NCBI GenBank assembly: GCA_002427465.1
Contig: DIRC01000037.1
Location: forward strand, 1,353 to 8,303
Length of the DNA stretch: 6,951 nucleotides
Source: Clostridiales bacterium UBA5446
GTDB taxonomy: Bacteria > Bacillota > Clostridia > Oscillospirales > Oscillospiraceae
Reading direction: 5' to 3'
This document shows, in pieces, positions 1 through 5,490 of this stretch. Within the stretch, counting starts at the first letter, position 1, and each line of letters begins with the position of its first letter. A program made the translations under genes and the position numbers. The notes under the pieces are model-generated. The model did not search any database. It saw only the letters and a list, made by a program, of their open reading frames with translations, and was not told where the DNA came from.

Positions 1-1
1 G

Positions 2-1246
2 GAACTGAGGAAAGTGCCCGCCACCGTTCTCTCACGCTGCCAGCGGCACAGCTTCCGCCGGCTGGACGCGGCGGTCATATCCGAAAGGCTGGATGACGTG
101 GCAGCACGGGAAGGATTGACCCTTACCCATGACGCGTCCATACTCCTTGCCCGGCTGGCCGAAGGCTCCATGCGCGACGGGCTTTCCCTGCTCGACCAGT
201 GCTCCGGGGCCGATCCCATTGATTCTGAAGCCGTTCTGTCGGCCATGGGCCTTGCAGGCACGCGGCGCACGGCGGAACTGCTGAAGGCCGTTTCCGACGG
301 CGACAGCCTGGCCGCTCTGACCATTTTTGATGAACTCTGGCGTCAGGGCAAAGACCCCGCCGCCCTGCTCTCCGATCTCGGGGTACTTATGCGTGACCTG
401 CTGATTGTTTCCGTTGCGCCAAAGGGCGGGATGCATCTGATCTCCGGCGCCGCCGATATGGAAACACTTCAGCGCTTTTCCGGGCGCTTTACCAACGCGG
501 AGCTGCTCCGCGCAATGCAGCGCACCCAGGAGGCCCTGGGCGCGCTGCGGGACAATCCCTCCCCCCGGGCAGCCGTCGAACTTTGCCTCGTTTCCCTGTG
601 TGATCCGAGCCTTGGCGGCGGCCTTCCCGAGCTTTTGGCCAGGGTTTCCAGGCTGGAAGAAAAGGGCGTGTGCGCCGCGCCGGCAGCCTTCCCTGCCGAA
701 GGGCCGGAAGCCGCGTGTACCCCTGCCACCAGCTCAATGCAAAAGCCGGAATTTGAGCCCGGATTCGCCCAAGAACCGGGTTTTCCACCTATGCCGGAAT
801 CCGAACCGGAAGACGTTTCCGAGGGCGGGTCTCAGCCGGGGCCGCAGCGATCCGACGGGGATAGCGCGCCGGCGGAGGATATTGATCCGGCCAAGGCGGA
901 AGCGGAACCACCGTCCGGCGGCGGCGCACCGGCGGAAAGCGCGTCATGGGAAGCCCTTGTTTCGGCCATGAAGCCGCGCCTTGCCGTCGGCATATACAGT
1001 CTTCTCACAGACCCTTTGCAGATTATGGGCGTATTTTCAGGCGACCGGCTGACGCTTCATATCGCGAAAGGCTTCGCCTGCGATATGCTCAACAAGCAGG
1101 ATATCCTCGCCCAGTTCCGCGAATGCGCGTCCGGGCTTACCGGCCGGCCTATTTTCGTCGACGTATCCGAAATGGATTCCGGGGAAAAGCTGGCTACGCG
1201 CAGCCTGAAGGAACTGGAGCGTTTCAAACAAGTTAAATTTATCTGA
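2..1246 (+). CDS. dnaX: DNA polymerase III subunit gamma/tau, 5'-truncated by the window edge
   Basis: This is the clamp-loader ATPase subunit that loads the beta sliding clamp and couples it to the replicative polymerase. The reading frame is open from base 2 and gives 414 residues of the C-terminal part. The N-terminal Walker A and zinc-binding Cys region would lie left of the window. Residues 5-13 (VPATVLSRC) match the conserved segment ending in the SRC motif, whose Arg is the trans-acting arginine finger in clamp loaders. A helical collar-type domain (about 85-200) follows, containing a TRRTAELL segment. Next comes a Pro/Glu/Ala/Gly-rich, low-complexity linker (about 224-312) and a folded C-terminal domain (about 315-414), ending in the ELERFKQVKFI segment typical of Firmicute DnaX. 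No A-rich slippery heptamer for a gamma/tau frameshift is visible. ybaB follows after 14 nt, the usual dnaX-ybaB arrangement. Confidence 0.95.
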   Translation, partial: ELRKVPATVLSRCQRHSFRRLDAAVISERLDDVAAREGLTLTHDASILLARLAEGSMRDGLSLLDQCSGADPIDSEAVLSAMGLAGTRRTAELLKAVSDGDSLAALTIFDELWRQGKDPAALLSDLGVLMRDLLIVSVAPKGGMHLISGAADMETLQRFSGRFTNAELLRAMQRTQEALGALRDNPSPRAAVELCLVSLCDPSLGGGLPELLARVSRLEEKGVCAAPAAFPAEGPEAACTPATSSMQKPEFEPGFAQEPGFPPMPESEPEDVSEGGSQPGPQRSDGDSAPAEDIDPAKAEAEPPSGGGAPAESASWEALVSAMKPRLAVGIYSLLTDPLQIMGVFSGDRLTLHIAKGFACDMLNKQDILAQFRECASGLTGRPIFVDVSEMDSGEKLATRSLKELERFKQVKFI

Positions 1247-1260
1247 AAGGCGGCAACGAA

Positions 1261-1617
1261 ATGGCAAAAGGCGGGTTTAAGGGCGGCTACGGCGGCGGAT
1301 TTTCCGGCGGGGGCAAAAATCAGGCAAACCTCATGAAACAAGCCCAGAAAATGCAGGAAGACCTTCAGAAAATGCAGGAGCAGCTTGAAGCCTCCAGCTT
1401 TTCGGCATCGTCCGGCGGTGGAGCCGTTAAGGCCACAGTCAGCGGAAAACACGAGCTCACCGCCCTGGAAATCGATCCCTCCGCCGTAGATCCGGAGGAT
1501 GTGGATATGCTGCAGGACATGATCATCGCCGCGGTGAACGAGGCAATGCGCAAGGTGGAGGACGCCTCCGCAAGCCGCATGTCGAAACTCTCCGGCATTA
1601 ATGGCCTTCCCTTCTGA
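1261..1617 (+). CDS. ybaB: YbaB/EbfC family nucleoid-associated DNA-binding protein
   Basis: This 118-residue protein belongs to the YbaB/EbfC family of small dimeric DNA-binding proteins of the nucleoid. Residues 4-18 form a Gly-rich leader, seen in many Clostridia members. A helix rich in Gln, Met and Lys follows (about 21-45), in which QKMQE is repeated twice, then a GGGAVKATVSGKHEL strand region (52-66). The rest is the helical core with the IDPSAVDPEDVDMLQD segment (71-86) and a C-terminal MSKLSGINGLPF tail, all family hallmarks. A weak Shine-Dalgarno (AAAGGCGG, 1246-1253) overlaps the end of dnaX, so the two genes very probably share a transcript. In many bacteria recR comes next, but here the operon ends at a hairpin. 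The role in DNA organisation is family knowledge; the identification from sequence is firm. Confidence 0.95.
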   Translation: MAKGGFKGGYGGGFSGGGKNQANLMKQAQKMQEDLQKMQEQLEASSFSASSGGGAVKATVSGKHELTALEIDPSAVDPEDVDMLQDMIIAAVNEAMRKVEDASASRMSKLSGINGLPF

Positions 1618-1626
1618 CTCACCTGC

Positions 1627-1658
1627 AAGAGCCGGGCGGCAACTGCCGCCCGGCTCTT
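1627..1658. terminator. Bidirectional hairpin between convergent ybaB and dinB
   Basis: A perfect 14-bp stem (1627-1640 with 1645-1658) closes a 4-nt loop (AACT) and is very GC-rich. On the plus strand the stem ends in CTCTT followed by ATTG, which is only a short T-rich tail, so termination efficiency is uncertain. It begins 10 nt after the ybaB stop. On the minus strand the dinB stop codon (1659-1657) overlaps the first two bases of the stem, so the hairpin is the immediate 3' end of the dinB message. Confidence 0.8.
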
Positions 1659-2892
1659 ATTGCGCCGTCTTCACAAAAGCAAATTCCTCCTGGGCCGGCG
1701 TGACCGCCATTGCCGGATCGGCAAAAACCGCCCCCCGCTGTACGGCGGCCCCGCCGTACTTTCCCCGTATCCGATCTATGGCGGAGTCCAGGTTTTTTTG
1801 CTTAATCCTGTTTACATAATCATTAAATATGTCAATCTGATCCGGCATATTAACGCTTACCAGCTCTTCTGCGCGTATGCCAATTCCCCGCAGCGCCCCG
1901 GGCCATGCGTGAGCCTCCGCCAGCAGCGCCAACGCAGACTCCAGCAACGCGCGGCTGCAATCTGTCGGACATTCCAGGCGCATACGGTGGCTGCACCAGG
2001 TCAGCTGCGCCGAACGCATATCCAGCGTTACCGTCCTGGCCATGAGTCCTGCCTGCCGAAGTCTCGCTCCCACGCTTTCGGCCAGACTTACCAGCGCCGG
2101 CATTGCGTCGGAAAGGGATATCATATCCCGCGGCGTGGTGGTGCTGTTTCCAATCGATTTTACCGGCGGCCGCTCCCCCGCCCGGCGCACCGGCGAGGTA
2201 TCCCATCCGTTGGCAAAGGCCTGGAGCATATCCCCCGCCTTGCCCAGGCGCAAACGGAGCACATCCGCCTGCGTCCGGGCCAGGTCGCCGATGGTGTGAA
2301 TCCCCAGCTCGCCAAGACGGCGCGCGGTGCTCCGCCCCACGAATAAAAGCGCGCCGGCGGGAAGGGGCCAAACCTTGTCCTTATAGTCATGCCGCCCGAT
2401 CACCGTTACGGCGTCCGGCTTTTTATAGTCCGACCCCAGCTTGGCGAAGACTTTGTTCCACGACACACCGACGCTCACCGTCAGCCCCAGCTCATGCTTC
2501 ACGCGGGCGCCGATTTCCTTCGCCGCGGCTTTGCCGCCGGCGGCAGGGACACAGCCCGTCAGGTCCAGCCAGCTTTCGTCAATACCGAAAGGCTCCCGCC
2601 GATCCGTATACTCAGAATATATCTTCTGCACCTCACCTGTAAAATAAAGATACCGGTCAAAATGCGGCGGCACCACCACAAGCTCCGGACAAAGCTGCCG
2701 AGCCTGCCACAACGTCATGCCTGTCCTTACGCCGATTCGCTTGGCTTCTTCCGTTTTGGACAGTACAATGCCGTGGCGAAGCGCCTCGTCTCCGCCCACA
2801 GCTACCGGTTTGCCCCGCAGCTGCGGCGCAAACAGCAATTCTATACCCGCGTAGCACGCGTTGATATCGGAATGCAGTATGATTCTATCCAT
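1657..2892 (-). CDS. dinB: Y-family translesion DNA polymerase (DNA polymerase IV, DinB-type)
   Basis: This 411-residue protein is an error-prone Y-family polymerase that copies past damaged bases. The palm motif HSDINACYAGIE carries the first catalytic Asp (D9), and Tyr14 lies at the steric-gate position that excludes ribonucleotides. GIDESWLD carries the second acidic pair (D105, E106). VSVGVSWNKVFAKLGSDYKKPD (139-160) is the usual conserved block, followed by the helix-hairpin-helix thumb region (GRSTARRLGELGIHTIGDLA) and the little-finger domain. Near the C-terminus QIDIF (352-356) fits the QxxxF beta-clamp-binding motif. It is followed by the LDSAIDRIRGKYG segment seen in Clostridia relatives and about 30 extra residues. 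The start is set by D9, because there is no room for a later one. No Shine-Dalgarno precedes the ATG; a promoter lies directly upstream. The Pol IV function is family knowledge. It could also be annotated simply as a DinB/UmuC-like Y-family polymerase. Confidence 0.95.
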   Translation of the reverse strand: MDRIILHSDINACYAGIELLFAPQLRGKPVAVGGDEALRHGIVLSKTEEAKRIGVRTGMTLWQARQLCPELVVVPPHFDRYLYFTGEVQKIYSEYTDRREPFGIDESWLDLTGCVPAAGGKAAAKEIGARVKHELGLTVSVGVSWNKVFAKLGSDYKKPDAVTVIGRHDYKDKVWPLPAGALLFVGRSTARRLGELGIHTIGDLARTQADVLRLRLGKAGDMLQAFANGWDTSPVRRAGERPPVKSIGNSTTTPRDMISLSDAMPALVSLAESVGARLRQAGLMARTVTLDMRSAQLTWCSHRMRLECPTDCSRALLESALALLAEAHAWPGALRGIGIRAEELVSVNMPDQIDIFNDYVNRIKQKNLDSAIDRIRGKYGGAAVQRGAVFADPAMAVTPAQEEFAFVKTAQ

Positions 2893-2920
2893 ACAAGCTA
2901 TTATAATAGCTTATATGGAT
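2887..2920. promoter_or_regulatory. 34-bp inverted repeat over the dinB -10 box and start codon
   Basis: The two 17-base halves are complementary except at one pair (2894 with 2913). The central 18 bases AAGCTATTATAATAGCTT are a perfect palindrome, and the flanks ATCCATA and TATGGAT are perfect complements. On the minus-strand RNA the odd pair is U with G, which still pairs as a wobble. The dyad contains the whole -10 box and the ATG of dinB (2892-2890). It could be a repressor operator, an RNA hairpin hiding the start codon in read-through transcripts, or both. It is not a Firmicute LexA box (GAAC-N4-GTTC). Confidence 0.75.
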
Positions 2921-2927
2921 TTGTAAA
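2900..2927 (-). promoter_or_regulatory. dinB promoter, predicted to give a leaderless mRNA
   Basis: On the minus strand a -35 box TTTACA (2927-2922) and a consensus -10 box TATAAT (2905-2900) are separated by 16 nt. Counting about seven bases from the -10 puts transcription start at 2893-2892, that is, at or next to the A of the dinB ATG (2892). The 25 bases before the ATG contain no Shine-Dalgarno. The -35 box sits 9 nt after the stop codon of the upstream phosphatase gene. Confidence 0.7.
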
Positions 2928-2936
2928 GCCACAACT

Positions 2937-3575
2937 TTATCCTAACAAGATATTTTCTAGTGACGCAACGTCTTCGACCACCATAACAGCGCCGGCGGAT
3001 TCCAGCTCCCCCGGTTCAGAGTACCCATAGGCAACGCCGATACAGGGGATGCCGCAGATTTTTGCTCCCAGCACATCGTTGTCCCGATCTCCCACCATAA
3101 CAGCGCCCTCGGCGCCGAACCTCTTGAGAAGCGCCGATATGACCTCCCATTTTTGCGACCGCGTCCCATCCAATTCACTGCCCAGGACAGCGTCAAAACA
3201 CGCTTCCATGCCGTGGGCTTCCAGGATCTCATTGGTGAATACCGTCGGTTTTCCCGTGGCAACGGCAACTATCTGTCCCGCCCCGCGGAGTTTTTCGATA
3301 AGCGCTGCGATTCCCGGATAGGGGCGGCATTCGCGCAAACCGGCGCCGCTGTACCGCTCCCGGTATTTTTCTACCATGGCGACGGCGGTTTTTTCATCCA
3401 CGCCGAACTGTCTTTCGAACGTCTCGCGAAGCGGCGGCCCAACAAAAGCGCGCAGGGCGGACAGGTCGTCGGCCTTGAAGCCGAAAGCCCGCGCCGCATA
3501 TTGGACACTTTTGGTAACCCCCTCGCCGGTGTCGAACACCGTGCCGTCAAAATCGAACAGAATCGTCCTGTACAT
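2937..3575 (-). CDS. HAD-superfamily phosphatase (phosphoglycolate phosphatase-like)
   Basis: This 212-residue soluble hydrolase has all four HAD motifs. They are DFDGT (8-12, nucleophile D8 and general acid/base D10), ATGKP with T107, K142 in SQKWEVI, and GDRDND with D163 and D167. An alpha-helical cap (about 15-80) sits between motifs I and II, as in the Gph/PGMB-type subfamily. The signatures GSELDGTRS and GVAYGYSEPGEL resemble clostridial proteins annotated as phosphoglycolate phosphatase or plain HAD hydrolase. The true substrate cannot be read from the sequence. The ATG at 3575 is chosen because the HAD motif starts right after it and AGGTGA (3585-3580) lies 4 nt upstream; longer in-frame starts add an unrelated leader. 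It has its own strong promoter. dinB follows 44 nt downstream on the same strand, so read-through into dinB is possible. Confidence 0.92.
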   Translation of the reverse strand: MYRTILFDFDGTVFDTGEGVTKSVQYAARAFGFKADDLSALRAFVGPPLRETFERQFGVDEKTAVAMVEKYRERYSGAGLRECRPYPGIAALIEKLRGAGQIVAVATGKPTVFTNEILEAHGMEACFDAVLGSELDGTRSQKWEVISALLKRFGAEGAVMVGDRDNDVLGAKICGIPCIGVAYGYSEPGELESAGAVMVVEDVASLENILLG

Positions 3576-3599
3576 ATTCTCACCTCTCATCATCGGATT

Positions 3600-3629
3600 A
3601 TTATAATGCCCCGCTCTTTCCATTGTCAA
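3600..3629 (-). promoter_or_regulatory. Consensus sigma-A promoter of the HAD phosphatase gene
   Basis: On the minus strand a perfect -35 box TTGACA (3629-3624) is followed after 18 nt by a perfect -10 box TATAAT (3605-3600). The start codon is at 3575, leaving a leader of about 18 nt that contains the Shine-Dalgarno AGGTGA. The -35 box overlaps the -35 box of the divergent promoter. Confidence 0.85.
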
Positions 3630-3650
3630 TCCGGCCATTTGCGGCATAAT
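3623..3650 (+). promoter_or_regulatory. Divergent promoter for the P-loop protein gene
   Basis: On the plus strand TTGTCA (3623-3628) and CATAAT (3645-3650) are 16 nt apart and would start transcription near 3657. A Shine-Dalgarno-like GTGAGG (3669-3674) precedes the ATG at 3682 by 7 nt. The boxes are one mismatch each from consensus, so this promoter looks weaker than its minus-strand partner, with which it shares five bases of the -35 region. Confidence 0.6.
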
Positions 3651-3681
3651 CTGTATTGATTACAGACTGTGAGGTTTTGCA

Positions 3682-4776
3682 ATGGAAAACGGACTTATCA
3701 CGCGCTGGTTCCTCGGCGCCAATTCCGGCGCCGGTTTTTACTCCCTTTACGACAATTTCGCCTCGGGAGACGGCGATTTCCTCTGGGTCATCAAGGGCGG
3801 GCCCGGCTGCGGAAAATCCGCCTTCATGAAAAAGATCGGCATTGCGGCGGAGGAAAAGGGCCTCAATGTGGAATACATACGCTGCTCCGGCGATCCCGCC
3901 TCTCTCGACGGCATCTATCTGCCTTCACTTAAAACCGGCTGGGTTGACGGCACGGCCCCCCACACGCTCGATCCGGTCCATTTCGGCGCAACCGGCGCTT
4001 ATCTCGACCTTGGCGTTTTCTGCGACGTGGAAAGCGCCCATAAAATACGCGGCGATGTCGCTGCGATTTCCGCCAGATACAAGGGGCTGTACGCCCGCGC
4101 TTATGACTGCCTCCGGGCAGCCGCCGCCGTGGCTCCCGAAAAGCATCCCGATCTCCTGAAAGGTACGGAAAAAGCCGCGGCCGTGAAGCGCGCGTCAGCC
4201 GCCGCCGCCCGTGAATTGCCTAAAATGAAAAAAAATGCCGAGCCCGGCAGTACGACGATGCGATTGATCAGCGGCATCACCTGCGACGGCACGGTTTTTC
4301 TCAAGGATACGCTCACCACATTATGTAAACGGATTTATGTCCTGGACAACAGATATGGATTGGCTGAGCCATATCTGCGCGAATGGCTCAGGCTCACCCG
4401 GGAACGGGGACTCGATACGATACTCTGTCCCTCGCCCCTGAATCCCTCAGTTCTTGAGGCACTGATCATCCCCTCCCTTTCCCTCGGCTTCCTCGCCACC
4501 TCCGGCGACACAGACCCGGGCTTTAAACCCTATCGCCACGTCCGGCTGGACGCCCTTACGGACCCCGAACGCGTGCGCAGGCTCCGCCCAAGACTGCGCG
4601 CGGATATGAAAATCAAATCCGCCCTTCTGGACGCCGCCATAGAATCCCTTCGGGAGGCAAAAGACCTGCACGACGCTCTTGAGGCCCATTATAATCCGCT
4701 AATAGACTTTGACGGCGTGCGGGCTGCCGCAGATAAGGAAATCGCGCGGTTAATGGCCGGCGCAGGCCAGCCGTGA
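3682..4776 (+). CDS. P-loop NTPase of the PRK06851 type, second Walker A lost
   Basis: This 364-residue protein has a clear Walker A motif (GGPGCGKS, 39-46) after a beta strand (FLWVIK), in an N-terminal stretch characteristic of the uncharacterised PRK06851 family: RWFLGANSGAGFYSLYD, then IRCSGDPASLDGIYLPSL, then VDGTAPH. The second half (about 192-275) repeats this layout: RLISGITCDGTVFL aligns with RWFLGANSGAGFYS, IYVLDNRYGLAEP with LWVIKGGPGCGKS, and RGLDTILCPSPLNPSVLEALIIPSL with the SLDGIYLPSL region. So the protein is an internal duplication in which only the first P-loop keeps its Gly and Lys residues. A helical, Ala/Lys-rich segment (about 130-185) joins the halves, and the C-terminus is helical. 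No signal peptide or membrane segment is seen. It probably binds a nucleotide; the substrate and role are unknown. The gene stands alone with its own promoter. Confidence 0.8.
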   Translation: MENGLITRWFLGANSGAGFYSLYDNFASGDGDFLWVIKGGPGCGKSAFMKKIGIAAEEKGLNVEYIRCSGDPASLDGIYLPSLKTGWVDGTAPHTLDPVHFGATGAYLDLGVFCDVESAHKIRGDVAAISARYKGLYARAYDCLRAAAAVAPEKHPDLLKGTEKAAAVKRASAAAARELPKMKKNAEPGSTTMRLISGITCDGTVFLKDTLTTLCKRIYVLDNRYGLAEPYLREWLRLTRERGLDTILCPSPLNPSVLEALIIPSLSLGFLATSGDTDPGFKPYRHVRLDALTDPERVRRLRPRLRADMKIKSALLDAAIESLREAKDLHDALEAHYNPLIDFDGVRAAADKEIARLMAGAGQP

Positions 4777-4804
4777 AAAATAAAGCTCTGCTAAAATGCA
4801 AAGT

Positions 4805-4834
4805 CAGGGCCGGCCCGAAAACGGGCCGGCCCTG
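4805..4834. terminator. Bidirectional hairpin between convergent genes
   Basis: A perfect 13-bp stem (4805-4817 with 4822-4834) encloses an AAAA loop on the plus strand. It lies 28 nt after the stop of the P-loop gene and 5 nt after the stop of the J-domain gene on the minus strand. The plus-strand tail (GGAAATT) is poor in T. The minus-strand tail (ACTTTGCATTTT) is somewhat better. Each arm also contains the self-complementary GGGCCGGCCC. Confidence 0.7.
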
Positions 4835-4839
4835 GAAAT

Positions 4840-5490
4840 TCAGCAGCGGCAGCAAAACCTAAGTATAAATTGGGCCGCGCAGAGGCTGAGGCAAAGCTTG
4901 TTCGATCCCCATACCCCCACAGGAAACCCCGAACTGTAACTGCTGTACACATCTCCGCCGTACTGAAGCTGGTTCAAGAAGTTTACATAATCCGTGTTCC
5001 CGGGTTCCATCCCAACGGCTTCGCGCGCATACTCCAGCGCGTTGATCTTATTTCCCATACCCGAGCTTGCGATGGCGGCAAGATAATACCATCTGGCCGT
5101 GCGCTCGCTTGCCGGAACGCCGGATAAGGCGGTCATTGCCGATTGGAACTGACTGGCGCGCAGATAATTCTCCGCAGCCCGCAGCTCGTTGCGCTCACTC
5201 TGGCCCCATGCGCCGCCATAGGCGCTTTGCCCATATGCGCTCCAGGCTCCCGCCCATGCGCTGCCCGGGCTATATGAATATCCCGCCGGGCCGTATTGCT
5301 CTTTGTTCGCCTCTCCGCTTTTTATGGCGTCATAGGCGGCGTTTATCTCATTCATCCTCTTCGCCGCAGCCTGATTGCCGGGGTTGCGGTCCGGGTGGTA
5401 TTTCTTGGCAAGCTTACGGTATGCAGCCTTAATATCTTCATCGGAGGCGTCCCGCGAAACGCCGAGAATTTTATACGGATCGCTGTTCAT
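4840..5490 (-). CDS. J-domain protein with TPR-like region and Cys-rich tail
   Basis: This 216-residue protein starts with a J domain (about 4-58) with the HPD tripeptide at 32-34, the motif that stimulates Hsp70 (DnaK) ATP hydrolysis. A linker rich in Tyr, Gly, Ser, Ala and Trp follows (67-97), then a helical segment that reads as TPR-like repeats (about 102-175, with RAAENYLRASQFQSAM and NALEYAREAVGMEPGN). The last 20 residues hold five Cys (200, 204, 213, 214, 216) in a hydrophobic context. It lacks the G/F region, zinc repeats and C-terminal substrate domain of true DnaJ, so it is a J-domain accessory protein rather than the main chaperone. The ATG at 5490 is chosen because the J domain begins at once and a GGGGGG/GGAG Shine-Dalgarno lies just upstream. 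Its first 20 bases overlap the end of the DUF5685 gene, implying coupled translation. Its client is unknown. Confidence 0.88.
   Translation of the reverse strand: MNSDPYKILGVSRDASDEDIKAAYRKLAKKYHPDRNPGNQAAAKRMNEINAAYDAIKSGEANKEQYGPAGYSYSPGSAWAGAWSAYGQSAYGGAWGQSERNELRAAENYLRASQFQSAMTALSGVPASERTARWYYLAAIASSGMGNKINALEYAREAVGMEPGNTDYVNFLNQLQYGGDVYSSYSSGFPVGVWGSNKLCLSLCAAQFILRFCCRC

Noticed and set aside
657..666. Possible slippery site for gamma/tau frameshifting in dnaX
   Set aside because: The run is only four A followed by GGG, without an A-rich heptamer or an evident stem-loop directly after it.
2887..2920. LexA (SOS) box upstream of dinB
   Set aside because: The dyad has no GAAC-N4-GTTC pattern, and none is visible elsewhere between the phosphatase stop and the dinB start.
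1660..3030. Long open frames on the plus strand opposite dinB (1660-2346, 2103-2642, 2389-3030)
   Set aside because: They lie antisense to a gene with full catalytic motifs, give Arg/Pro/His-rich translations without recognisable domains, and arise from the GC-rich codon bias of dinB.
3576..3647. Longer start for the HAD phosphatase (24 extra residues)
   Set aside because: The extension would cross the promoter -10 and leader, has no homologous look, and a good Shine-Dalgarno sits before the internal ATG at 3575.
4840..4920. Frameshift in the J-domain protein tail
   Set aside because: The terminal Cys pattern resembles the tails I recall in relatives, and the hairpin follows 5 nt after the stop, so the end looks natural.
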